This document shows, one piece after another, positions 6,449 through 13,461 of a stretch of 15,558 nt of DNA. Source of the DNA: Frankiales bacterium (GTDB lineage: Bacteria > Actinomycetota > Actinomycetes > Mycobacteriales > SCTD01); assembly GCA_025965735.1 (NCBI GenBank), contig JAOPWK010000329.1, positions 1 through 15,558 of the forward strand, written 5' to 3'. Below the pieces are notes generated by a model. The model was not told the origin of the DNA, made no database searches, and saw nothing but the letters and a program-made list of their open reading frames with translations. The translations under genes were made by a program, and so were the position numbers. Every line of letters begins with the position of its first letter. The stretch's first letter is position 1.

Positions 6449-7285
6449 TCAGGCTACGGGAGCCGAGGCCAGGCGGGCGAAGTCGTCGACACCGAGGACC
6501 TCCCCCCGCGCACCTGGGTCGATGCCCGCGGCGCGCAGCCGCTCTTCCGCCGCCGCAGCCGATCCGGCCCAGCCGGCCAGCGCGGCCCGCAGCGTCTTGC
6601 GGCGCTGCGCGAAGGCGGCGTCCACGACGGCGAAGGTCGCCTCCCGGTCCCCCACCGGCGGCTCACGCCGGGTGAAGGCGACCAGCCCGGAGTCGACGTT
6701 CGGCGCAGGCCAGAAGACGTTGCGGCCGATGGCGCCGGCCCGACGCACGTCGGCGTACCACTGCGCCTTCACCGACGGGATGCCGTACGTCCGGCTGCCC
6801 GGCGGCGCGACGAGGCGGTCGGCGACCTCGGCCTGCACCATGACCAGCCCCGTGCGCAGCGACGGCAGGTGCTCGAGCAGCCGCAGCAGCACGGGGACCG
6901 CCACGTTGTACGGCAGGTTCGCGACGAAGGCCGTCGGCGGCGGGCCGGGCACTCCGGTCAGCGTCAGCGCGTCCTGCAGGACCACCTCGAGCCGGTCCGC
7001 CCGCTCGGGCAGCCGGTCGGCGACGGTGGCGGGCAGCTCACCCGCGAGCGTCGGGTCGATCTCGACGGCGACGACGCGGGTGGCGACCTCGAGCAGGCCG
7101 AGCGTCAGCGAGCCGAGACCCGGGCCGACCTCCACCACGACGTCCTCGACCCCGACTCCGGCGGTGCGCACGAGGCGCCGCACGGTGTTGGGGTCGATGA
7201 CGAAGTTCTGCCCGAGGGTCTTGGTCGGGCGCAGGTCGAGCCGCGTTGCAAGGGAGCGGACATCCGCCGCGGTCAGCAGGCTCAT
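6449..7285 (-). CDS. rsmA: 16S rRNA (adenine1518-N6/adenine1519-N6) dimethyltransferase
   Basis: A 278-residue KsgA/Dim1 enzyme that uses S-adenosylmethionine to dimethylate two adjacent adenines in the 3'-terminal hairpin of 16S rRNA late in small-subunit assembly. The family marker GQNFVID is at 25-31, followed by the SAM-binding motif I VVEVGPGLGSLT (50-61), the acidic ribose-binding end of strand 2 AVEID (73-77), the catalytic NLPYNV (123-128), and VMVQAEVADRL shortly after. The C-terminal helical domain (about 210-275) includes AFAQRRKTLRAAL, typical of the rRNA-binding part. The ATG at 7285 is preceded by AGGG about seven bases upstream. It lies 22 bp after rpfB and is surely in the same transcript. 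The synonym is ksgA. Confidence 0.97.
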   Translation of the reverse strand: MSLLTAADVRSLATRLDLRPTKTLGQNFVIDPNTVRRLVRTAGVGVEDVVVEVGPGLGSLTLGLLEVATRVVAVEIDPTLAGELPATVADRLPERADRLEVVLQDALTLTGVPGPPPTAFVANLPYNVAVPVLLRLLEHLPSLRTGLVMVQAEVADRLVAPPGSRTYGIPSVKAQWYADVRRAGAIGRNVFWPAPNVDSGLVAFTRREPPVGDREATFAVVDAAFAQRRKTLRAALAGWAGSAAAAEERLRAAGIDPGARGEVLGVDDFARLASAPVA

Positions 7286-7307
7286 GCCGCCCTGTCTACG
7301 CGACGGC

Positions 7308-8456
7308 CTAGGTGAACAGGTACTTCCCGCAGTGCGGCCACTGGCCGGCGCCGGAGCGGTTGTAGAGCAGCTTGGCCCGGTACGTCTGCTCGGACGCGCT
7401 GGCCGCGGCCGGGTCGCCGGAGCCGCCGACGCCGTTCCAGGTGGCGTAGGAGAACTGGTACAGGCCGCGGTACTTGCCGGTGCTGCTGACCGCGCGCGGG
7501 TTGCCGCCGGACTCGCAGCGTGCGAGCGCCGGCCAGTTCAGACTGTCCGCGCCGCCGGTGCTGCGACGGGCGGTGCTGGTCTGCGCGGCCGGGCGCGCCT
7601 TGGTGCCGACGGCCAGCACGCGCTTCACCGGAGCGCTGACGGTGGTGCTCGACAGGACGGTGCGCTTCTCCAGCGCGCCGTCGGCGTAGGTGATCTGCAC
7701 GGTGCGACGGACGACGCCTGCCTTGCCGGCCTGCAGCGTCTTGGTCTGGCCCTTGACCAGGTTCGCGTCCTCGCGGCGCTCGGTCGCGAAGGGGACCGCC
7801 ACGGTCTCCTCGGCGCGTGCCGTGCTGACGCGGATCACCCGCAGGACCATGCCGTCGGTCACCGGCGTGCCCTGGGGCGAGGAGACGCGGTCGTCGGCGT
7901 CCAGCGTGACGCGGGCGGCGAAGAGCGCGTCGCGGACGGTGGCCGCCGTGGTCGTGACCCGCTTCTCCGTCGCACCCACGCGCACCACGACGTCCTTCGG
8001 CGTCCGCACGGTGAGGCGGAGGCCGTCCAGCGGGATGCCGCGGGAGCGGGACGCCGACAGCGCCAGCGCGCCGTCGCGCAGGCCGATCTGGTCCAGCGCC
8101 TCGTCCACCGAGGACGCGGTCACCCACACGTCGCGCTCCTTGCCGTCGACCACCAGGGTCAGCAGCCGGGCCCGGCGCAGCGCGATGCGCTCGCCGTCCT
8201 CGACCTCGCTGCCGGCGGCCGGCACGAGCACGTCGCGCTCTCCTGCCTCCATGCCTGCGGCGGCCAGGACGTCCCCGACGGTCTCGCCGCGGAAGTCCAC
8301 CTCCTGCAGCTGGCCGTCGACCGACAGCAGGGCGGTCTTTCCGGTCATCGACCAGGCGACGCCGCTGGCCAGCAGTGCGGTCAGCAGGCCGCCGAGGACG
8401 AGCGGGACCGCCGGCCGGCGGGCGGCAGCGGACAGGAGGGCGGAGGGGTGCGGCAC
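7308..8456 (-). CDS. rpfB: Resuscitation-promoting factor, RpfB type
   Basis: A 382-residue exported muralytic protein with the full RpfB architecture. An N-terminal signal/anchor helix lies at about 16-36 after a basic stretch. Three ubiquitin-like DUF348 modules follow (about 41-92, 98-150 and 155-208), then a G5 domain (about 211-286), a short Ala/Thr/Ser linker, and the Rpf lysozyme-like domain (305-380). In the Rpf domain the catalytic Glu315 lies in CESGGNP, and Cys314 and Cys376 can form the conserved disulfide; GKYRGLYQFSYATW is the fold signature. Rpf proteins cleave peptidoglycan and stimulate exit from dormancy. There is no lipobox Cys, so the anchor is a membrane helix. The frame is open a further 52 codons upstream, but GTG at 8456 is chosen because GGAG lies four bases before it and the upstream stretch is the structured leader. 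It is first in the operon with rsmA, ispE and the ABC-F gene. Confidence 0.95.
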   Translation of the reverse strand: MPHPSALLSAAARRPAVPLVLGGLLTALLASGVAWSMTGKTALLSVDGQLQEVDFRGETVGDVLAAAGMEAGERDVLVPAAGSEVEDGERIALRRARLLTLVVDGKERDVWVTASSVDEALDQIGLRDGALALSASRSRGIPLDGLRLTVRTPKDVVVRVGATEKRVTTTAATVRDALFAARVTLDADDRVSSPQGTPVTDGMVLRVIRVSTARAEETVAVPFATERREDANLVKGQTKTLQAGKAGVVRRTVQITYADGALEKRTVLSSTTVSAPVKRVLAVGTKARPAAQTSTARRSTGGADSLNWPALARCESGGNPRAVSSTGKYRGLYQFSYATWNGVGGSGDPAAASASEQTYRAKLLYNRSGAGQWPHCGKYLFT

Positions 8457-8491
8457 GGTGCTCCAAGCGTGGTGCGACCCGGGCACGCGGG

Positions 8492-8546
8492 GGTTGCACG
8501 CCCATCCGGGCCCGTCCCCAGTCGGGGCGGGCCGGGCGGTGCAACC
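8492..8546 (-). ncRNA. Large stem-loop in rpfB leader (candidate cis-regulatory RNA)
   Basis: Read on the minus strand, GGTTGCAC (8546-8539) pairs with GTGCAACC (8499-8492), GCCC pairs with GGGC, GGCCCG with CGGGCC, and CCCC with GGGG. Together these make about 22 pairs with small bulges around a four-base loop. It ends 35 bases before the GTG start of rpfB and lies within the transcript predicted from the promoter at 8584-8612. There is no T run after it, so it is not a plain intrinsic terminator. In Mycobacterium tuberculosis the rpfB operon leader is reported to contain an RNA switch; whether this element is related is inference. Confidence 0.5.
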
Positions 8547-8583
8547 AGGACGATCTATCGCGATCCCGGCTTCTCTGATCACG

Positions 8584-8620
8584 ACGGTACGGCGCTCGCC
8601 CCGGACCGCCAAGTCCGGGG
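8584..8620 (-). promoter_or_regulatory. rpfB operon promoter with dyad around the -35 box
   Basis: On the minus strand, TTGGCG (8612-8607) and TACCGT (8589-8584) are separated by exactly 17 bp, a good match to a housekeeping actinobacterial promoter (TTGnnn / TANNNT). Transcription would begin near 8577, giving a leader of roughly 120 bases. The -35 hexamer is precisely the six-base spacer of a perfect inverted repeat, CCCCGGAC-N6-GTCCGGGG (8599-8620). This would place a dimeric regulator directly on the -35 element. No regulator gene for it is recognisable in the window. Confidence 0.6.
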
Positions 8621-8729
8621 TGGGGGCTGCACCCTCCTGACGGCGCCTTCTTCGACGTCCGGTGGGGGAAGACCTGCAGGTCAGACCCGTTTCTCATGAC
8701 GAACGTGTGAAGCCGCTCACCCTCGGCCC

Positions 8730-9557
8730 TCAGAGGGCGAAAGCGCGCCGCCCGTTGCTCGCGATGGCGGCGCAGAGCTCGTCAAGGTCGGCCCGCTTGG
8801 TGGCCGCCAGCGAGCGGACGGTCAGCGGCACGAGGTAGGGCGCGTTGGGCCGGCCGCGGTACGGCATCGGGGTCAGGAAGGGCGCGTCGGTCTCGACGAG
8901 CAGCAGCTCGGTGGGAGCCACCTGCACCGCCTCGCGCAGGTCGTCGTTGGCCTTGAAGGTGACCGGCCCGGCGAAGCTCATCCACCAGCCGTGCTCGGCG
9001 CACGTCCTGGCCAGCTCCGCGCCGCCTGAGAAGCAGTGGAAGACGACCCGCTCGGGCGCACCCTCGTCGAGCAGCACCCGCACCACGTCGTCGTGCGCAT
9101 CGCGGTCGTGGATCACCAGCGCCGTCCCGGTGCGCTTCGCGATGGCGATGTGCGCGCGGAACGACTCCTCCTGCAGGCGGTGCCCCTCCGGCGTCTCGGT
9201 GCGGAAGTGGTCGAGCCCGGTCTCCCCGACGGCGACGACCTGCGGCAGCGCGGCCAGCTGCTCGACCTCGCGCAGGGCCTGGTCCGTGGCGGCGCCGCGC
9301 CCGGCCTCGTTCGGGTGCAGCGCGACCGCGGCATGCACGTCGTCGTAGCGGCTCGCGACGTCCGCGGACCACCGGCTGGACGGCAGGTCCACCCCGACCT
9401 GCACCACGACGTCGATGCCGACCGAGCGTGCCGCGGCGAGCGCCTCGTCCACGTCGACGTCCATGAGGTCGAGGTGGGCGTGGCTGTCGAGCACCGGCAC
9501 GGCCAGCGGCTCGGGCAGCGGCGGCGGGTCACCGGTGCGGCCGTGCGACCGGCTCAC
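8730..9557 (-). CDS. tatD: TatD-family metal-dependent hydrolase / deoxyribonuclease
   Basis: A 275-residue TIM-barrel amidohydrolase of the TatD family, whose members have Mg-dependent 3'-5' exonuclease activity and are cytosolic. The metal ligands are all in place: His26 and His28 in DSHAHLD (24-30), Glu112 in GETGLD (111-116), His150 in VIHDRD, His174 in FHCFSGG (173-179) and Asp224 in ETDAPFLTP (222-230). Length is normal. The start is GTG at 9557, because it overlaps the metG stop as GTGA and has GGGGGAG about nine bases upstream; this gives a 19-residue Pro-rich lead-in before the barrel. The overlap implies translational coupling with metG. The metG-tatD-rpfB order is also found in mycobacteria. 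It is followed by about 270 bp that hold the rpfB promoter. Confidence 0.94.
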   Translation of the reverse strand: MSRSHGRTGDPPPLPEPLAVPVLDSHAHLDLMDVDVDEALAAARSVGIDVVVQVGVDLPSSRWSADVASRYDDVHAAVALHPNEAGRGAATDQALREVEQLAALPQVVAVGETGLDHFRTETPEGHRLQEESFRAHIAIAKRTGTALVIHDRDAHDDVVRVLLDEGAPERVVFHCFSGGAELARTCAEHGWWMSFAGPVTFKANDDLREAVQVAPTELLLVETDAPFLTPMPYRGRPNAPYLVPLTVRSLAATKRADLDELCAAIASNGRRAFAL

Positions 9558-11335
9558 GCCGAGGTCTCCCCCTCGAGGCGGGCCAGCTCCTCGTCCACCA
9601 CGGAGGGGTCGAGCTTCTTGAAGAGCGGCGTCGGCGGGCCGATCGGCTGGCCGACGCGGATCGGGCGCGACTCCCACACCGCGGCCGTGTCGTAGTCGCC
9701 CATCAGCACCGGGTAGTCGGGCCCGCCGTCGAGGTCCTCGACCTCGCGCAGCTCCGGCTGACCCGCCCACGGCCGGTCGCCGCCGAGCATGGCGTCCACG
9801 GCGTCGGCCGACTCCGGCAGGAACGGCGTCAGCAGCGCCTTGGCGTCGTCGACCAGCTGCAGGGCGACGTGCAGCACGCTGTCCCGCCGGCGCGGGTCGT
9901 CCTTGAGCTTCCACGGCGCCTGGTCGGACAGGTACTTGTTCGCCTCGCCGACGACGCGCATCGCCTCGGTGATGGCCGCCTTCTGCTGCGAGCGCTCCAG
10001 GTGGGCGCCGACGGAGGCGAAGCCGGCCTTCGACTGCGCGAGCGCCGCGTGGTCCTCGCCGGTCAGCTCTCCGGGCGCCGGGATCGCCCCGAGGTTCTTG
10101 TGCACCAGCGACAGCGACCGGTTCACGAGGTTGCCCCAGCCGGCCACCAGCTCGGTGTTGTTGCGGGTGACGAACTGCTCCCAGGTGAAGTCGGTGTCGC
10201 TCGTCTCCGGTCCCGCGACGGACAGGTAGTAGCGCAGCGCGTCGGCGCCGTACCGCTCAAGCACGTCGCGCACGTAGATGACGACGGAGCGGCTGCTGGA
10301 GAACTTGCGGCCCTCCATGGTGAGGAACTCGCTGCTCACCACCTCCGTCGGCAGCGACAGCTCTCCCAGCGGCCCGGGCTTGCCGGCGGGCCTGCCGCTC
10401 GCGCCCAGCAGGATCGCCGGCCAGATGACCGAGTGGAAGACGACGTTGTCCTTGCCCATGAAGTAGCGGGCGTCGGCGCTGCCGTCCCAGTACGGCCGCC
10501 ACGCGTCAGCGTCGCCGGTGCGGCGGGCCCACTCGACGGAGGCCGACAGGTAGCCGATGACCGCGTCGAACCACACGTAGATGCGCTTGTCGGTGCGGTC
10601 CTGCCAGGCCGGCAGCGGGATCGGCACGCCCCAGTCCAGGTCGCGCGTGATGGCGCGCGGCTTGAGGTCGTGCAGCAGGTTCTCGCTGAACTTCAGGACG
10701 TTCGGGCGCCAGCCCTGCCGGGTCTGCAGCCAGCTGCCCAGCGCCTCGGCGAACGCCGGCAGCTCGAGGAAGAACTGCGCGCTCTCCACGAACTTCGGCG
10801 GCTTGCCGTCGATCTTGCTCCGCGGGTTGATGAGGTCCTGCGGGTCGAGCTGGTTGCCGCAGTTGTCGCACTGGTCGCCGCGCGCACCGTCGTACGAGCA
10901 GATCGGGCAGGTGCCCTCGACGTAGCGGTCGGGCAGCCCGCGCCCGGTCGACGGGTCGATCGCGGACAGCTGCGAGCGCTCGACGACGTAGCCGTTCTCG
11001 TGCATCGCGGTGAACAGCGTCTGCACGACGGCGTAGTGGTTGCGCGTCGTGGTGCGGGTGAACAGGTCGTACGACAGGCCGAGCCCCTGCAGGTCCTCGG
11101 CGATGACGCGGTTGTAGCGGTCGGCGAGCTCCCGCGCGGTGACGCCCTCGCGGTCGGCCTGCACCTGGATCGGCGTGCCGTGCTCATCGGTCCCGCTGAC
11201 CATGAGGACCTGCTTGCCCGCCATCCGGGAGTACCGGGAGAAGACGTCGCTGGGGACGCCGAAACCGGCGACGTGGCCGATGTGCCTCGGGCCATTGGCG
11301 TACGGCCAGGCGACTGCCGTGAGGACGCGGGACAT
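9554..11335 (-). CDS. metG: Methionyl-tRNA synthetase
   Basis: A 593-residue class I aminoacyl-tRNA synthetase that charges tRNA-Met. The nucleotide-binding HIGH motif is at 18-21 (PRHIGHVAG). A zinc-knuckle insertion carries CPIC at 143-146 and CDNC at 156-159, a four-Cys single knuckle. The second ATP motif is KFSSS at 344-348 (MEGRKFSSSR) in place of the textbook KMSKS, as in the longer actinobacterial form. An anticodon-binding helical domain follows from about 390. There is no C-terminal EMAP/Arc1p-type tRNA-binding domain; the protein ends in a short charged tail. The ATG at 11335 starts directly on the first Rossmann strand (MSRVLTAVAWPYANG). Its stop overlaps the tatD start. The 90-bp gap to rsmI holds a -10-like box six bases before the ATG, so it may have its own promoter. 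Confidence 0.97.
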   Translation of the reverse strand: MSRVLTAVAWPYANGPRHIGHVAGFGVPSDVFSRYSRMAGKQVLMVSGTDEHGTPIQVQADREGVTARELADRYNRVIAEDLQGLGLSYDLFTRTTTRNHYAVVQTLFTAMHENGYVVERSQLSAIDPSTGRGLPDRYVEGTCPICSYDGARGDQCDNCGNQLDPQDLINPRSKIDGKPPKFVESAQFFLELPAFAEALGSWLQTRQGWRPNVLKFSENLLHDLKPRAITRDLDWGVPIPLPAWQDRTDKRIYVWFDAVIGYLSASVEWARRTGDADAWRPYWDGSADARYFMGKDNVVFHSVIWPAILLGASGRPAGKPGPLGELSLPTEVVSSEFLTMEGRKFSSSRSVVIYVRDVLERYGADALRYYLSVAGPETSDTDFTWEQFVTRNNTELVAGWGNLVNRSLSLVHKNLGAIPAPGELTGEDHAALAQSKAGFASVGAHLERSQQKAAITEAMRVVGEANKYLSDQAPWKLKDDPRRRDSVLHVALQLVDDAKALLTPFLPESADAVDAMLGGDRPWAGQPELREVEDLDGGPDYPVLMGDYDTAAVWESRPIRVGQPIGPPTPLFKKLDPSVVDEELARLEGETSA

Positions 11336-11347
11336 GACCTCACCCTA
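11333..11347 (-). promoter_or_regulatory. Candidate leaderless -10 box of metG
   Basis: On the minus strand TAGGGT (11347-11342) matches TANNNT and is followed by exactly six bases (GAGGTC) and the ATG. Transcription from such a box would begin at or within a base of the start codon, the arrangement of leaderless actinobacterial mRNAs. No -35 box is evident. A GAGG lies only two bases from the ATG and is too close for a good ribosome site. Confidence 0.4.
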
Positions 11348-11394
11348 GTGAGCGCGTCCGAGGTGCCGGGCCTGCGCAACGACGGCTTGGACCT

Positions 11395-11415
11395 GGGCGC
11401 TCGTTCCTCGCGCCC
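11395..11415 (-). terminator. Possible stem-loop after rsmI
   Basis: GGGCGC (11415-11410 on the minus strand) pairs with GCGCCC (11400-11395) around a nine-base loop, starting ten bases past the rsmI stop. It has no T tract and only six pairs, so it is at most a weak terminator or processing site between rsmI and metG. Confidence 0.3.
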
Positions 11416-11425
11416 TCCTACGGTC

Positions 11426-12277
11426 CTACGACGTCCCGCTCCGGCCCGGCTGCTTGGCGCTCACCATGGCGTCGTACACGTCCCGCTTCGGCAGGCCGGT
11501 CTCGGACGCCACCGCCGCCAGGGCTTCTTTGCGGGTGAGACCTGCGGCCTCGCGGACTGCGACCTGGCGGACGAGGTCGTCGGGGGTGAGGTCCTCGGTG
11601 CGCTCGTCTGCGCCGGCGAGGACCAGGGTCACTTCGCCTCTCACGCCGGGCTGGGCCCAGGCCAGGAGGTCGTCGAGGGTGCCGCGAACGATCTCCTCGT
11701 AGGTCTTGGTGAGCTCGCGGCAGACGACGGCGCGGCGGGAGCCGCCGAGGACGGAGGCCATGTCGGCGAGGGCGTCGGCGAGGCGGTGGGGGGCCTCGAA
11801 CAGGACGCAGGTGCGGGTCTCGGCCTGGAGGGCAGCCAGGCGGGCCTTGCGCTCGCCGGGCTTGCGGGGCAGGAAGCCCTCGAAGCAGAAGCGGTCGGTG
11901 GGCAGGCCGCTCACGGCGAGGGCGGTGGTCACCGCGGAGGGTCCCGGGACGCAGGTGACGGGCAGGTCCTCGGCCGCGGCGGCGACCACCAGCCGGTAGC
12001 CGGGGTCGGAGACGGTCGGCATCCCGGCGTCGGTGACCAGCACGACGCGCTGGCCGGCACGCAGGGCGTCGAGCAGCTGAGGGGTGCGCTGCGCCTCGTT
12101 GCCCTCGAAGTAGCTGACGACCCGCCCCGAGAGCTCGACGCCGAGGTCGGCGCAGAGGCGGTGCAGCCGGCGCGTGTCCTCCGCCGCGACCACCTCGGCC
12201 GAGGCGAGCGCGGCGACGAGCCGGGGGCTGGCGTCCTCGCTCTGGCCGATCGGCGCGCCGGCCAGGACGAGGGGCAT
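11426..12277 (-). CDS. rsmI: 16S rRNA (cytidine1402-2'-O)-methyltransferase
   Basis: A 283-residue member of the tetrapyrrole-methylase fold that 2'-O-methylates C1402 in the decoding centre of 16S rRNA with SAM. Family stretches are LAGAPIG at the N-terminus (usually L-x-x-x-PIGN), AAEDTRRLHRLC (31-42), SYFEGNEAQR, VVLVTDAGMPTVSDPGYRLV, PGPSAVTTALAVSGLPTDRFCFEGFLPRK, and RELTKTYEEIVRG. The C-terminal tail has the small helical extension LTRKEALAAVASETGLPKRDVYDAM, typical of RsmI. The ATG at 12277 begins on the first strand and has no clear Shine-Dalgarno; CACACT lies six bases before it. It is 21 bp downstream of the esterase on the same strand, and 90 bp upstream of metG. Its role, like that of rsmA, is fine tuning of the small ribosomal subunit. 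Confidence 0.95.
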   Translation of the reverse strand: MPLVLAGAPIGQSEDASPRLVAALASAEVVAAEDTRRLHRLCADLGVELSGRVVSYFEGNEAQRTPQLLDALRAGQRVVLVTDAGMPTVSDPGYRLVVAAAAEDLPVTCVPGPSAVTTALAVSGLPTDRFCFEGFLPRKPGERKARLAALQAETRTCVLFEAPHRLADALADMASVLGGSRRAVVCRELTKTYEEIVRGTLDDLLAWAQPGVRGEVTLVLAGADERTEDLTPDDLVRQVAVREAAGLTRKEALAAVASETGLPKRDVYDAMVSAKQPGRSGTS

Positions 12278-12289
12278 GCCGCGAGTGTG
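12275..12289 (-). promoter_or_regulatory. Possible leaderless -10 box at rsmI start
   Basis: On the minus strand CACACT (12289-12284) is followed by exactly six bases and the ATG. The hexamer and the spacing are identical to those at the TetR start. It lies in the 21-bp gap after the esterase, so it could give rsmI its own leaderless transcript. Match to TANNNT is partial and no -35 is seen. Confidence 0.25.
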
Positions 12290-12298
12290 CCTGCTGCC

Positions 12299-13390
12299 TC
12301 AGCGCGAGGCGGGCAGCGCCTCCATGACCTGCGGCAGCGCCCACTCCAGGTCGGCCACGAACCACCTCCAGGTGTGGACCCCACCGCGGTGGAACCGGGC
12401 GCCGTAGTCGACTCCCGCGGCTGTCAGTGCCGTGAGGAACGTCCGGTGGTTGGTCCACACCGTCTGCTCCATGCTCCCGCTGTGGACCGCTGAGGACGAG
12501 CTGGCGTAACCGGTCCCGCTGGTGATCAGGAGGTGCGTCCCGCGCAGGCGCGCCGCCAGCGCGGTCGGGTTGTGGCGCGCCCAGTTCCCGGCCTGCAGCA
12601 CCGGGTTGCCCCAGATCCGCGACAGCTGCGCCTCGGGCAGGCCCAGCTCCTCCTTCAGCTCCTGCGGCAGCGCGCTGGCCGCTGCCTGCTGCGTGTCCAC
12701 GAAGCCGGAGATGGTCGTGACCGACTGGAACAGGCCCGGGTGCCGGGCGGCGTAGCCCAGGGCCCCGACGCTGCCCATCGACGCGCCGATGGCGGCGCGC
12801 GCGCCCGGCAGCGTGCGGTACGTGCGGTCGATCCACGGGACGAGCACCTGGGTGTGGAAGGTCTCCCACTGGTAGGAGCCGTCGTACCAGTCGCTGAAGA
12901 AGCCGGCCTCGCTCTTGTAGCCGCCCTCGGGGAAGACGTAGATCGCCGGGTGCCGCTTGGACAGCTCGACGACGTTGGTGCTCCGCGTCCACTGGTCGTA
13001 GGCGCTCAGGGCGCCGTTGAAGAAGTAGAGGACGGGGTAGCGGCGACCGCTCTTGGCGTACCCGGGCGGGACGATGACACGGGTCTTGGAGGAGGTCACG
13101 TTCACACCGGTCGGGACCGGCACCACGTGGTCGCGGCAGCGGTCGGGCGGGCAGGCTGCTCTCTTGTCGTCCCCCGGCACGACCGGGTTCGGCTGCTCAC
13201 CGGTGTCCAGCGAGAGCATCGACTGCGCCGCAGCCAGGCGCGCCGCCCGGTGCACCTCGTCGCCGGGCGCGATCACCACCTGCTCCACACGGTCGACGGG
13301 CCGCAAGGTGCCGGCGGTCGAGGCCGTGCCGGTCGCGAGCAGTCCGAGCAGGGCCGCGCAGGCGGCCGTACGGGCGGGGAGGCGGATCAC
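12299..13390 (-). CDS. Secreted alpha/beta-hydrolase esterase (esterase D / antigen-85 fold)
   Basis: A 363-residue exported hydrolase. Residues 1-27 look like a Sec signal peptide: VIRLPARTAACAALLGLLAT followed by GTASTA, with a likely cleavage after Ala26. The mature protein has the putative-esterase fold shared with antigen-85 mycolyltransferases and S-formylglutathione hydrolases: TRVIVPPGY (103-111), YPVLYFFNG (118-126), and the nucleophile elbow GASMG (202-206) with Ser204. Glu308 (SMEQTVWTNH) is the likely acid, and His339 lies in GGVHTWRWF. Cys80 and Cys85 (CPPDRC) could form a disulfide outside the cell. The substrate cannot be read from the sequence; trehalose-ester or other wall-lipid chemistry is only one possibility. 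The GTG at 13390 gives a proper signal peptide; its GGAGG is 19 bases upstream, which is far, so the start is less sure than the gene. It diverges from pmt and precedes rsmI by 21 bp. Confidence 0.88.
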   Translation of the reverse strand: MIRLPARTAACAALLGLLATGTASTAGTLRPVDRVEQVVIAPGDEVHRAARLAAAQSMLSLDTGEQPNPVVPGDDKRAACPPDRCRDHVVPVPTGVNVTSSKTRVIVPPGYAKSGRRYPVLYFFNGALSAYDQWTRSTNVVELSKRHPAIYVFPEGGYKSEAGFFSDWYDGSYQWETFHTQVLVPWIDRTYRTLPGARAAIGASMGSVGALGYAARHPGLFQSVTTISGFVDTQQAAASALPQELKEELGLPEAQLSRIWGNPVLQAGNWARHNPTALAARLRGTHLLITSGTGYASSSSAVHSGSMEQTVWTNHRTFLTALTAAGVDYGARFHRGGVHTWRWFVADLEWALPQVMEALPASR

Positions 13391-13446
13391 GCGGTGGACA
13401 ACGCGCAGTCCCTCCGGAGGTGACGGGACGCCGGGTGCCGGTTCCG

Positions 13447-13461
13447 TAGGCTCCGCGCGTG
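13447..13461 (+). promoter_or_regulatory. Candidate leaderless -10 box of pmt
   Basis: TAGGCT (13447-13452) matches TANNNT and is followed by exactly six bases and the GTG start at 13459. This is the same geometry as at metG. The GTG has no Shine-Dalgarno within 15 bases, which favours leaderless translation. No convincing -35 box is seen. Confidence 0.45.

Noticed and set aside
6441..6450. GAAGGCCTTC palindrome at the rsmA stop
   Set aside because: No loop, so it cannot form a terminator hairpin; a chance restriction-type palindrome.
8457..8612. N-terminal extension of rpfB to an upstream start at 8612
   Set aside because: The extra 52 residues are not signal-peptide-like. They would overlap the predicted promoter -10 and the leader hairpin. 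GTG 8456 has a GGAG at proper distance and gives a normal RpfB length.
8671..8682. 12-bp palindrome GACCTGCAGGTC upstream of rpfB
   Set aside because: Perfect palindrome, but it has no loop, lies about 60 bp upstream of the -35 box, and such G+C-rich palindromes occur by chance. Kept only as a possible upstream site.
5598..8699. 1033-codon plus-strand open frame across ispE, rsmA and rpfB
   Set aside because: It is antisense to three clearly recognised genes and crosses their boundaries. Composition is typical of a shadow frame.
8457..8729. c-di-AMP (ydaO-type) riboswitch upstream of rpfB
   Set aside because: I looked for the conserved core blocks of that class, which precedes many actinobacterial rpf genes, and did not find them. 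The structure present is a simple long hairpin.
11417..11423. Further copies of CCTACGG/CCGTAGG (here and at 13444-13450) as extra TetR sites
   Set aside because: Single half-sites without the partner arm. A 7-mer of this composition is expected a few times in 15 kb.
13420..13449. Nine-codon mini-ORF (GTG to TAG) upstream of pmt
   Set aside because: Its ribosome site would overlap the start codon and it ends within the pmt -10 box; no sign of selection visible.
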